Assembly: GCA_026874595.1 (NCBI GenBank)
Contig: CM049311.1
Span: 54,005,676-54,069,675, forward strand
Length of the DNA stretch: 64,000 nucleotides
Source: Sipunculus nudus
Taxonomy: Eukaryota; Annelida; Sipuncula; Golfingiida; Sipunculidae
Reading direction: 5' to 3'
Shown here: positions 34,128-45,363 of the stretch, one piece after another
Position numbering within the stretch: the stretch's first letter is position 1
How the letters are laid out: each line of letters begins with the position of its first letter
Translations under genes and position numbers: made by a program
The notes under the pieces: generated by a model
The model's database searches: none
The model's input: only the letters and a program-made list of their open reading frames with translations
Told to the model about the DNA's origin: nothing

Positions 34128-34794
34128 AAGAAAGGTCGCCGAGATGCAGGTTGTGTGTTTGCGTATGTCAGGTTTATCAGCGAAGGACATCAAAAGCAGA
34201 TAAAAGACCACAGCTATTATTATGAATTGGCCCATTCAGTGTCTTTATTTTTACACGACCTCGGATTTGTCACATTGCTTCTATAGGAGTGTTACATCTA
34301 CACTCGCGTCCCTTTTTGATTTATGATTATGATATGTTTTATAGGTTGAGCATGATAACGGAGGGCCATTCATAAATCCAAAGAAGACACCCTTTTGGAG
34401 ATCGTAAAATCATTGTCGGCGTACTCATGTCGCGGAGGTCGTGCTCTCGCGATAACGATCACATGTAAAGTAATGGTGGGGAACACGTTGTGTGGATTTT
34501 TTATGCCCTGGGCAAGTTTACGTGGAATTTGCACACACTTATTTAAAACTATAACAGCTATCATATTTCACCGAATAATAAGTTGATGATTAATATGCTC
34601 ATATAAAAATGTAACTGATAATAAAAGAGAAAGCATATTGTTATTACTTGTGTTGAGTCCGTTCATTTACACGTGTACATTCACATATATAACTAATATA
34701 TATATTTACTCCCTAATAGCGCAATAGAGTTTTTACAATATTCCCTCGCGGGTTAAGTATCCGCTATGACATAAAACATAAAGAATGTCAAGTT

Positions 34795-34799
<5 letters not shown>
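34128..34799. other. Anonymous sequence
   Basis: An open frame at 34059-34286 on the plus strand (75 codons, Lys-rich) shows no domain or exon border and is probably chance. Confidence 0.4.

Positions 34800-34866
<67 letters not shown>
34800..34866. repeat. (AT)n microsatellite
   Basis: About 33 uninterrupted AT units. Confidence 0.97.
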
Positions 34867-34869
<3 letters not shown>

Positions 34870-35273
34870 ATATGTTGCATGTTAAATTCTGCAAGGGAGA
34901 CAAACACTCATCACTATAATATTCATTAAGCAAATCAATATTTATGTTTTAGATTAACACTAAGTTGCTACGATGAGTAGATGTGATGAACAAATAAAAA
35001 TGAATAATAAACAACATATTTTGCATCTGCTTATATAAAATGGAGGTCTGAAGAAACTAAAGAATCTAAAGCAAGATAATTTTTTTCATCTCTTTCTTTG
35101 AACGACTACGTTGTTTAAGTTACGTTTTATATAGCTAAACGTATAGAAAGATGCAATTAGATCGTGCCTCATTATTAACATGTATATCCAGACATTTAAT
35201 TTGTTTAAATATAAGATAATATAACTAAAATGTTTATAAAAATGATTAAAGAATCCTGTTTGTATATTGGCGA

Positions 35274-35274
<1 letters not shown>

Positions 35275-35308
<34 letters not shown>
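35275..35308. repeat. (AT)n microsatellite
   Basis: About 17 AT units. Confidence 0.95.
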
Positions 35309-35312
<4 letters not shown>

Positions 35313-35804
35313 CACGCATGCGCAGCTTTCATATAACCATTCAGAAAAAAATCGCAATTTATACAAGGTTTTGTAAACTCCCGACGCATGGTGTAATAAT
35401 GAATAGGCTTTCGAATTATTCTTATAAGGTTGTTTTAAAATGTGTTAGGTCGTTTATTGATGATACTTTTTAGATTCAATTATTTTGTACTTTTGGAAGA
35501 GAATTTAGATTTATTTACCAAGATGATCACAACATCGTGCAAACTAATAAAAACATTGTCAATGCATGCATGCTTATAATAACTTGAGCTCGACCTTCAG
35601 CCACCTTTAGTTACAACGGGTATGGTAAACGCATACATATATATTGATTTATATTTATATGACCAATTACAACTGTCTGATTATAACTGATATTTGTATT
35701 AGCATAAAATTGTTTATTTTCAGTGGCAAGCCTTCTTTAATTAAACTTTTATAACAAATATAACATATAGACTTATATAAAGATATAAATATTGATATAG
35801 ATAT

Positions 35805-35807
<3 letters not shown>

Positions 35808-35849
<42 letters not shown>
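35808..35849. repeat. (AT)n microsatellite
   Basis: About 20 AT units, preceded by three diverged GATATAGATATTGATAT words. Confidence 0.95.
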
Positions 35850-35853
<4 letters not shown>

Positions 35854-37398
35854 AAGAAACGTTAATAGACAAACGGAAATATTGTTCATTGTCATGATTG
35901 TAATCTAGATCTAGCTAATATTCAATACAATAATAAGGTAGGATTATATAAAATTTTATGTAATGGTTTCATAAATAATTTTGTTAAAACATAAATGGAC
36001 CTATATATAGTCTTCTTGATATACTATTATGTCACGTTTTAATCTGATAATTATGTACAATATTATCATATTTCATTCTGGTTCTATGTCTTTTTTTATT
36101 TCTAAATAGCATAAATTATATCATATATATTGATGTTATACGTCTGTCGTAAAATTCTTTTAATCCTATTATTCTACCAATACGACTAATATTTATCAGA
36201 ATATGATACCCAGCATTTCCAAAACAAAATGTAACGTTAAAATTAAAAAATAATGTAAAATACAATCTCAACCAATTAACCAACATATCCAATAGTACAT
36301 TACTTTCACCAGCAACATTTGCTTTAAAGTTTGAATAATAGTAATGGTAATGTTACATATCAAATCCAATTAAAATAAACTTACCCTAGCCAGTGATGCT
36401 AGACCTGGTCAATAATCATTGTCCCGTTTCTCAATACTGGTTGACGAGCACGTACAATGCTCACTTGAAACTACTGAAAAAAAATATCTGTCCAAATTGT
36501 ATTTAGCGCATGAAAAAATTTGTTATATCTAACAGTAATGTACATTTGTCAATTTGCCATTACTTCAAATATGCTCTATATAAGTTACCTAACGGGGAAT
36601 ATATCAAGCATAATATATGCTAAAACATATATACATATATATATAGGAATAACCACAATTCATATATAGTATCCAATATATATATATTCACATTGTGTCT
36701 TTGGACTTTGCAAAGGAGATGTATATGTTTGAATGCTATATGTTCTTTTAATTTTTATATATGGTGATAAACTGTTGAGTTGGCGGAATAAAATTTATCT
36801 GAAGGATATCATTTGAAATATCGAAATTGTAACTTTGATGGAACAGGTAATTAATCTTGTATTGTTGAAACGCGGTCATGGTGAACTATAATTACCACTG
36901 TTTATAGCAGACAAACAATTCATCATCGAGGTTTATAATATTTGTAATAATGTACATGTGTGTACAGATTCCTTTGGTTTTAATTGTACAAAATGAGTTG
37001 TGAAGTATTAACGCAGGAATGTTATCATGATAAGCTAGTTGTAGTTCCAGATAAAGTTAAACCTTCCCGCAGAATTTATCAAATTATTCGTTTACTGCAG
37101 CCATGCATGGCAGTCACGACGGCCACTAAACATACCCGGCTATATATATAACAAACAGACATGCCCGAAAAGGGCTGAAAGGGGAGTAAACAGATAATAT
37201 AATAAGAGGCACGAGAAATCCTACCTCATTGCTAAATAACAGAATCAAAACAGCTGGTATAATGCTGTAATTTCACAAATATAAGCGCCGCAGTTGCGAA
37301 AAAAATTAGGACCAGACCTATAGGTTTTACCATTTGCATTACGTCGCGTGGTGTGTATTTGGGTATTGTGCACATTAAATATCTGACAAAATACATAA

Positions 37399-37401
<3 letters not shown>
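35850..37401. other. Anonymous very AT-rich sequence
   Basis: No exon or recognisable repeat family. Several short TATATA runs. Confidence 0.4.

Positions 37402-37441
<40 letters not shown>
37402..37441. repeat. (AT)n microsatellite
   Basis: About 20 AT units. Confidence 0.95.
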
Positions 37442-37444
<3 letters not shown>

Positions 37445-37659
37445 CGATCACTGAAAATTTTATTATGCATCATATTCTTCTGGTGAAAAAAATTAGGTCG
37501 CTTCTGTGTTATCTGGCTCAAATATTCCCCATAATGCATCATAGTCCAACAGAAGAGCAGATAACTTGGAAACAGCATTCCTGTGCACAAAGTGCTTTTG
37601 CCGTTTCTATATAATTCGAGTGTGCTCATTAAGAATCTGGATGATGCCACCATGGAACC

Positions 37660-38010
37660 CTTAAGCGTTTTGCATAATATGCAAATTAGGGCGGCCATTA
37701 CCAAAATTTCAATTTTGCCCATAACTCACTTATAATACAAGATAAACAACAAATATGGTGTCTTAACCTAGGTTTTCAGTGTTTCTGATCCTGCTTAGCA
37801 TGTTGCCAAAGTGATCCAATATTTTCATATGCATAATTATGCAAATGATGGGGTCAACCTACCTTAAATGCCTTATCACCAAAATAAATTTTATAGTAGA
37901 CGATAGAACTATAAGTAGTCAAATTATGCTAATACCAAGGTTATCACGACTCTAAAGATTTGCATATGCATAATTATGCAAATTCGGGGTCTTCATCAGC
38001 CAACTAAAAA
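37660..38010. repeat. Repeat with octamer-like core ATGCATAATTATGCAAAT
   Basis: CATATGCATAATTATGCAAA occurs at 37829 and 37964, and a shorter GCATAATATGCAAATTAG at 37671. Each is followed by a G-rich phrase (GGGCGGCCAT, GGGGTCAACC, CGGGGTCTTC). The spacing is about 158 and 135 bp. The core contains the POU octamer ATGCAAAT or its near form and is itself a near-palindrome. Confidence 0.6.
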
Positions 38011-38565
38011 AAGCTATTATTGTCAGATACTAAAATTGATTGAAGATTCCGACAAAATATGACGGTCTACATCTGGGATTTTTTGGTGTGAAATTGTGTT
38101 GTAAATGTTGTTTTTACTGTAATGATTGGTCACATAAAATATATCTGATTTTATCTAATTTTATGATCATTCAAATTCATGGAGAGATTACTAGCAAAGG
38201 ATAAAATGCCACAGCGTATTGTCATCGAGACCGTGTTTCATCTTATACATCAAAATCACATCTGAAACGGTTTCTATGGTGAAAATACAAGATCTGGTAG
38301 TTTTGGACTTTGGTGTGATCAGGCGCAATCCGGCCATGGATGTGTGTATACCATTGGACAGAGGTAAGTATGCATGTATAGATCACTGAATGGTCACCGA
38401 TCGAGGTAGTATATAGTACCAATTTATTTTAAAACCATATATTCGTTGTTTCTTTCGAACGTTCTCATTGATGTTTTAGGAATGCAAAGATCCCTTTGTG
38501 CTGTAAGCCCACCTTATTTTTGGATCAAATACAAAGTATATCCGATGCCTCAAGATAATCGAGCC

Positions 38566-39100
38566 ATGAGCATTGTATATTTTTTTGCGATAATTATTGT
38601 TACCTGTCCGGGCGTCAGCGATATGTGTTTATCCACCCGTAAGTCAATTTAAGAAATTTAAAGACCCTAACTGAAGATGCAACATCCCTTTTTTACGTTT
38701 TTGTCATGAATATTAAATATTCTCGAATTTCAACGAAAGGCTTCTTCAATGTAAGGTTTCATTCTAAAACTTATTTTTATGATTGATGTAAGGAAATCTA
38801 AAACGGCGGGTGGCTTATGATATGCACATATTTATATGTTAAAACATTACCTGAAATGAAAATATTTTCTTTTATTTTAACTTTTTCTGTCTTTCCTCAC
38901 TGAAAACTATTTCAGTGTGTCATTCAATTTATTATAAAATGCTTTATATGCAAATATTATTAAATTCAATGCCTTTGTATTTTGCTCGGATAAGAGGGAT
39001 TAAAAGATGCAACACCGGGAAGATCCGGACTAATGTTAAATCAGAAATCTCTCCATATCTCCTGTCACTTTCAAGCTACCTTGAAGAGAACCTGTTTTGA
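38566..39100 (+). CDS. Candidate small secreted protein, two exons (hypothetical)
   Basis: Exon 1 (38566-38638) starts at an ATG with an acceptable context (CGAGCCATGA) and reads MSIVYFFAIIIVTCPGVSDM, a good signal peptide. It ends at ACCC/GTAAGT. An intron of 277 nt ends at CTATTTCAG (38915). Exon 2 (38916-39100) continues in phase from CHSIYYKMLY through IRGIKRCNTGKIRTN to a stop, giving about 85 residues in all. The mature part has three Cys, basic patches and no recognised domain. The frame is also open upstream to 38446, and a good acceptor precedes GAATGCAAAG at about 38480, so a longer N-terminus is possible. It could be a chance combination in AT-rich DNA. The signal peptide and two clean splice sites in matching phase are the only support. 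Confidence 0.25.
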
Positions 39101-41890
39101 CAGGTAAATAGTAAGGTAATAACTGGCCAGGGAGGCATTTTAATTGAATCAGTGCTTACATAATATACAAGAATGAGCACAGACAAGGCGGAAATAAAAC
39201 CCAGAAAGAAGATTTGTGAGGGGCGCACATAGGTATACAGGCCGGCTTTGAGTTCTGTACTTAAGCCCTTAGGCAGAATTGTGTTACTTATAAAGCATAG
39301 CGGTCGGCCTTCACCGGTCTGTGTATGTGAGCAGGCAAATAGGTACACCTCTGTCACATCAAAGCCCGCCGCGCTCTCTGATGTGTCAAAATTTGAAATC
39401 CTGTACTAATTGGCACTTGACACAAGCGAATGCTTCCCCATAGCTCGACGGGGGACAGATTATCCCGTGAAAAAATACCAACGACGGAAAGATCGGAGAT
39501 ATCCGAGTTACAGGAGGTGTGTCGCGCATGTCGCTGTTTCTTTGTATTTTTGGCTGGCCCTGTAAGGGTTTTCTTTGTTAATGGGTGTGGTTTTTGGGTT
39601 AGGGCCGCGAATCTGATGTACAAATGTATAGGATAATTGACCACATGATGTAGAACACGCGAGAGTTTGATATAACACATACCGCGTGAACCAGGGCAGC
39701 TTCCGGTATTCGTCCCTCGTGGTTAACTTTATTAAGTACGAAACCCTCCTCTATAAGCGTTTCACTCAAAACCATGCTTACATCAGATTTGAAGGGATAT
39801 TTATGCATCACTGTCATATTGTAAAGCACTTTCATGATAATATATAATTAAAGCCCAAGCCCAGTAATAGCAACTCCATGCTTTTACCATTCACCGAAAA
39901 ATTTAAATTTTAAAAATCGTAATTCAACTCTTTCACAAATCCACAACCCACCGTACATTTTTTTTCAGTTATTGTTAATTTATTGTCGGAATCGCCTATT
40001 TATTTTATTTAAACTAAGCAATGATAGGAAAGTATTTTTAAGCTCTGCACATATATATTCAAAAATACAAAAGCTGCTTTAAAATTTATACATGCTTATC
40101 TTTTTTATACCATGCAATGACTTAACGCAATTACACCTGACGAGCATCATGTATGGCGGTTTAAAAACAGAAAGGATAAATTTTTATTTGATGAAGCTGA
40201 TCAAAGTTGTCAGATAATAATATCATTCACACTTAGTATATTTATATTTATTTAGCAATATAAAGTAGATCTGCTATTAGATAAAAATGTTGTTCATTTT
40301 AAATCATAAAACAGCCACATTATTATTACTGATGGGTGAACGATTTTACTTCGAAACTGCTCCTGCTTTTTATATAGGCAGGTTTTTTGCTTAAGCCTGT
40401 TTTACTTCAGATGAAAAATAAACCTTTGAATGAGAAATTTCATTCATAACTTCGTATCTGTGATTTCACGATAGTGTTTGGTCTTATACTTCGGATGTAC
40501 GCATGCATGTGCACATTTTTGTTGATTTCTAACTTGTATATTTGAAAGTACTTTCATGGGGGTTATAGACGTATCTTGGTACATGATTAACGCATTCTAT
40601 AGATATACCGTAGCGCCATATCGACCCTCTGACATTACGACCAGATTACTGGCTGTCAGAGTGCCTTTACATCTAGGTCTGAGGAACGCATTATAAGGCC
40701 CCATGAGGATGCAAATATTTTCGTCATTTTTGAAAACGCCTCATGGCCTTTAGGTTCACTGTAAATTGACATAAACTAGACTAATCGCTAGCATTGAGTG
40801 TACTTTCTAAAAAACACCAAACATGAGAGAGAAAAATTTATTTTTAACTCAGCTTATTGGTAAACCCCTCCGCATGTTTGTTGAATTTCTGACCGCATGA
40901 ATACAGTCATAGCTCGCAGGGGTTACTGGACGAAGCCAACTTGTACGCAATACAGGAAATGACTCGTTACCACAGAGACGGGATTTCAGTTTGGGTTGTA
41001 AGTTCACATGTACTCTCTTGTGTTAATTCATCATTCGTAGCATAATGTTAAGATTATGGGTTGTTTACCACGATATGAATGCAACATGATGGAAGACCAC
41101 TGCGATGCATTCCTCGATATTGCTTGTATCACGACCCAAGTAGGCTTACCAGCCCAATTATCAGTGCCTACTGGGCCCGGTTGTCACCAATATAGACCGG
41201 GGATGATTAGCGGTAAAACATCAAAGTCATAATGGTGAAATCTCCTATGGGACCCCAGAGATTTCGCTCTCTATGTCTTAAGGCATTACTGACCATGCAG
41301 ACCCGCCCTCAAACGCCCTCTAACGGTCATTTTACACACCCTTAATTTTTGTAAGTTTAGGGGTTGAAATATCTACTGTCAACCATCATATTTGTACTTA
41401 AATGAAAGAGCAATTCCTCGAGAGTTGTTCTACTGTGTGATCAAGATTCAAACTGGCGCGGACGCCGAACGTTTTGGAAACAAATACAAATTATTGACTT
41501 TCACTCACGTGGCCCTCTTATGTGGGCCCTGGCAACATGTCGGTTACGAGAGTTAAATAAGATATACTTGCGCTTAATTCCTCAGAAATCGGTAATTGTA
41601 AGGGATCCCGGTGACAGAACGTGACAGACCAAGTGCATCTGTTTTAAAACTCAACTTCTGTTAATTAATTCCATAATCATATATTATTCGGCTTTTATTA
41701 GGTTACCATTACGCACCTACTTACATAATGAACATTTATACCTGTTAGTAAATGCTGAAATTTTACAAAGATCTCTTTAATGGTTACTGAGTAAATGTTT
41801 TTTTATACAAAGACATGTTTAAACGTAAAAAAATGCAATCCATAAATCCAAGGCGTTAATAATAACATTTCATTCCCATCGTACACACAC

Positions 41891-41895
<5 letters not shown>
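39101..41895. other. Anonymous sequence
   Basis: Overlapping frames of up to 108 codons on both strands at 39354-39680 show no domain and are mutual shadows. Two GC-richer stretches (39300-39700, 41080-41620) are non-repetitive, but no exon was recognised. Confidence 0.35.

Positions 41896-41937
<42 letters not shown>
41896..41937. repeat. (AT)n microsatellite
   Basis: About 20 AT units after ACACACACATATGT. Confidence 0.95.
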
Positions 41938-41938
<1 letters not shown>

Positions 41939-42115
41939 ACATGATTTATTTCATCCATGCAAGCATGTGTACATGCAGTGGTAATTAATAATATACATCC
42001 ATTGACCGATCTTTAACAAAATATGATTTTGTAATATATGAGCTTGCCCAAAATTGTTTATTGAAGAATATATTTTCTTTTTTTTCCGATCTCTGCATTT
42101 TTTCAGTGAGTGATA

Positions 42116-42118
<3 letters not shown>

Positions 42119-42181
<63 letters not shown>

Positions 42182-42187
42182 TATTAT
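42119..42187. repeat. (AT)n microsatellite
   Basis: About 28 AT units, then an imperfect AATATATATATTATAT tail. Confidence 0.95.
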
Positions 42188-42919
42188 ATAAGAGAAATTT
42201 TAAATTAAGAATATATCATATCCTATTTCATTACGCACATCATATATGTAACTTTGATAAACATTGCCGATTTAATCGCATGCACTTGGAATTTAAAATT
42301 TCGAGTTCAGATTTTCCTTATCACAGCTCACTTTGAAAATATATTTAATATTATTATGATAACTATATTTCCGACTTTCATTGTATATAGGGATATAATG
42401 ACAGGAATTTACAGAATCAGTGGGTCCATTTTTGGTCAGTATAAAGAAGAATCGACCATACATGTATTTCCATCTCTCTGGGAGCCAGAAAAGGGTATTA
42501 ACGTTAAAATTGGATTCACAGAATTTTTATATTGTGAGAACAATCCTTTAATTATAATAATTGAATTTATCACTGTTAATTATTTGTTTCGTTTGTTTAT
42601 TCGAACAATGACAATTTTGATTTAAAATACTTCATGTAATGTTATAATTATCAAACACGATGAAAAAAACAGTTTAAAATAAATAACCAGCATTCAATAT
42701 TTATTTTATATATCTATAATGACATGCATAGTTTGGTATAATATATAGGCAGTGATGAATATACAGAAAACTTTAGAAGCTGTCGTTACAGAAATATAAT
42801 ACAAATTATTATCATAATTATATACAACACATCAAACTCGCTGACAACCCTTTTTTCAGAGATAAGGAATATGCTGATTGCGCTGTATATATTTAGCTCT
42901 CTCATGCACCAGCAGCAAG

Positions 42920-42920
<1 letters not shown>
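42188..42920. other. Sequence with an unrecognised open frame
   Basis: The plus frame 42254-42625 (123 codons) is the longest outside tandem repeats, with GIYRISGSIFGQYKEESTI and FPSLWEPEKGINVK. An acceptor-like CATTGTATATAG precedes it at 42390. No domain was recognised, and AT-rich composition makes chance likely. Confidence 0.15.

Positions 42921-43012
<92 letters not shown>
42921..43012. repeat. (AT)n microsatellite, interrupted
   Basis: About 44 AT units with one AAAT interruption at 42965-42968. Third long AT tract within 1.1 kb. Confidence 0.95.
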
Positions 43013-43014
<2 letters not shown>

Positions 43015-45320
43015 CGGCGTCACTTAATACTAAAGGATCTCTCCTGTAGACGTTAACATTAAAAAAGCAACCATACGTAAAGGTTTCTTTGAACATCAAA
43101 ATATAAACACAGCAGTCACCAACATTATGAAAGGAACTTTCGTCCATGGGGACTGAAAGAAAGAACCGGCAAAGACAGTTTCTACTTTGATGCTGTTTCT
43201 TTGTGTATTTTTTTTTTCTGGGTTTAGAAGCTTCCAAGGCTCCAGTTGGTGTTGATGCAAGTATTTTATCAAAGAGGTCATCATGGCGACAGGCTGTATA
43301 TCTAAAGCAGTAAATGAATATGTCACTGAACGGCTTGGATGATTAACATAAAACTGATCACAACATGTACAGAAATTTTAAAAAGTATTAAACATAAAGT
43401 GGTTAATAAAATTCATTTTTAATGCATTATAATAAGTAAAAATGACTCAAGTGGTCGTTGTTCTATGTAAGTGGAAGAAATTAAAAAAAAAATCATCGAT
43501 TTCATATGTATAGAGAGGTGGAAATGCTTTCCATATATATGCATCCCATCTCGAATTAATATTGTTCTCTTAAGAATTTATAAGCCATTTTTCTAATCAA
43601 TTGATGCATGATAGTAATATTTCCTATAAATTGCCAAAATAATGATATATACCTCAGCTCAAATGGTATACCTTAATCAAATGTGTTATCGTAAATCATT
43701 ACATTAACTACGTTATATATAAATCCGTTTGCAATAATAAAAAAAAAGCAAGGATTTAATTTTTATGCGTGCATATACGTGTAAAGTAAAAGATAATTGA
43801 ATCAATTTGATTGCATGCAAGTGTATTTATTCTAGTGTGTACACTATCCGGTCCTTAATTGTGTGCACATATGCGACCATTTGTAATATTTGACCCGAAA
43901 ATAATTATAGAAAAATGTATTTTTAAATGGAATCTATATTCACGTGCAGGAGACGCATTCGGTAGAAATGGTTACACCCTGGAATTAGAGAATCTAACGA
44001 CTTCTTTGCAAATGGATATTATTAATTTAGACCTATTATGATTTTAAAAAAAATATTTTATTTAATTATTTTATTTTTATAACAGGTTATATATTTCCGA
44101 TAGTAAATGTAGTGTACGCAAACTAAATGGTTTATGGATGAAGCTGATTTTACAAAAACAAATTAATATAGCCTCGGCTATCGTTAAAACCTTAACACAC
44201 GTTGACATGGTGACCATCGTTTCCGCGCGTGGTTCGTACATGCATAATGCGTGTAACGATCATCAAAGTATTCGACCATTCACATATAACATGTCTGATT
44301 AATACTGTTTGATTAATACAAATATATTCCGTGATCTAAGGCCTCTGATAACAATTATTTTCTTTTACACCTGAGGAATCTTTGAACAATGAATAATGAC
44401 AGAACGTGTTTGCTTGCTGATCCCCTGACGGGTATATAATGCAGAAAGACGTGATCTTGTCATGCCAGTTAGTATGATTTATTACAATTTATTATTGACT
44501 TTCTTTAACATTTGTCCTAGTACCAAGAGCAAATCAATGAATAATGAAATCGTATTAGAAAATAAACAAATCGTATTTATTTAACGAAAGAAAAACCATA
44601 ATTATTTAATTTTGAAATTTAGAATAAGAGGTCAGTAACATCGTCTATGACGTCACTGCATGCAGACCCTACTAATGCAACAAAGGACGCTTAAAAGGAA
44701 TACCCCATGAACGCCCCTACAATTACTGCCGTGCCTGCCAGTAAACAGAGGTTATCATGGTCACGTGTTAAAATCTGGACCAATGGTTAACTAACGTTGA
44801 ACGTTGAACCTTCAAAAAGTTCAAAGCCGGATTGTTATGCGGGTGTGTCAGAGTTGAAAAGGTAATCTGTAAGGAAAGGTATTAATATTCCGTATCTATT
44901 ACAGAGACATCAATATGAATGCAATTTCATTATCAACCAGCATTATCAGGGTGTATACAGATTACAGGAACAGTTGTGTACTATATATATATATTATAAG
45001 TCCTGGTAAACAAGTTGGATGTGTAATTATTTATAAGATAATGATCAGATAATAAATTATAAAGAGAGATAACACTAAACCACGAAAGGCCTATGATTAC
45101 TTTGATCCCATATTAACGTGTACCTCTATGCCCATGTTTAATATATGCTCCTCATCCACGGGTTTTGGATAAGATTTGTTTTTCTCTAGTTGATCGGGGA
45201 CCACTGACACCAACAGCGTTTGTAAATCTGAGAACCGATATATACATAATATATTTACGTATATATCCGCATTTATTTGTCTGTTATATATACATTTTCA
45301 GTCCCATTACAATTTCAAAC

Positions 45321-45321
<1 letters not shown>
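43013..45321. other. Anonymous sequence
   Basis: Minus-strand frames at 42920-43326 are partly microsatellite translation. A minus-strand acceptor-like TTCTTTCTTTCAG at about 43156 has no recognisable exon. The plus frame 43859-44041 is unrecognised. Confidence 0.3.
44648..44655. promoter_or_regulatory. Full CRE palindrome TGACGTCA
   Basis: Perfect CREB/ATF site in a locally GC-richer block, with CCAAT at 44780 (GACCAATGG). No TATA box or transcript is assigned. Confidence 0.2.

Positions 45322-45357
<36 letters not shown>
45322..45357. repeat. (AT)n microsatellite
   Basis: About 18 AT units. Confidence 0.95.

Positions 45358-45363
<6 letters not shown>

Noticed and set aside
42254-42625. 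123-codon plus frame as a gene
   Set aside because: Very AT-rich with hydrophobic filler, no domain, no clear exon borders on both sides. Kept only as an unrecognised frame.
42920-43237. Minus-strand Cys/Phe-rich frame resembling a neuropeptide precursor (SRNCLCRFF)
   Set aside because: No signal peptide, no convincing cleavage-site layout, a strong acceptor in the middle of the frame, and the rest is AT-repeat translation. No family match that I can name.
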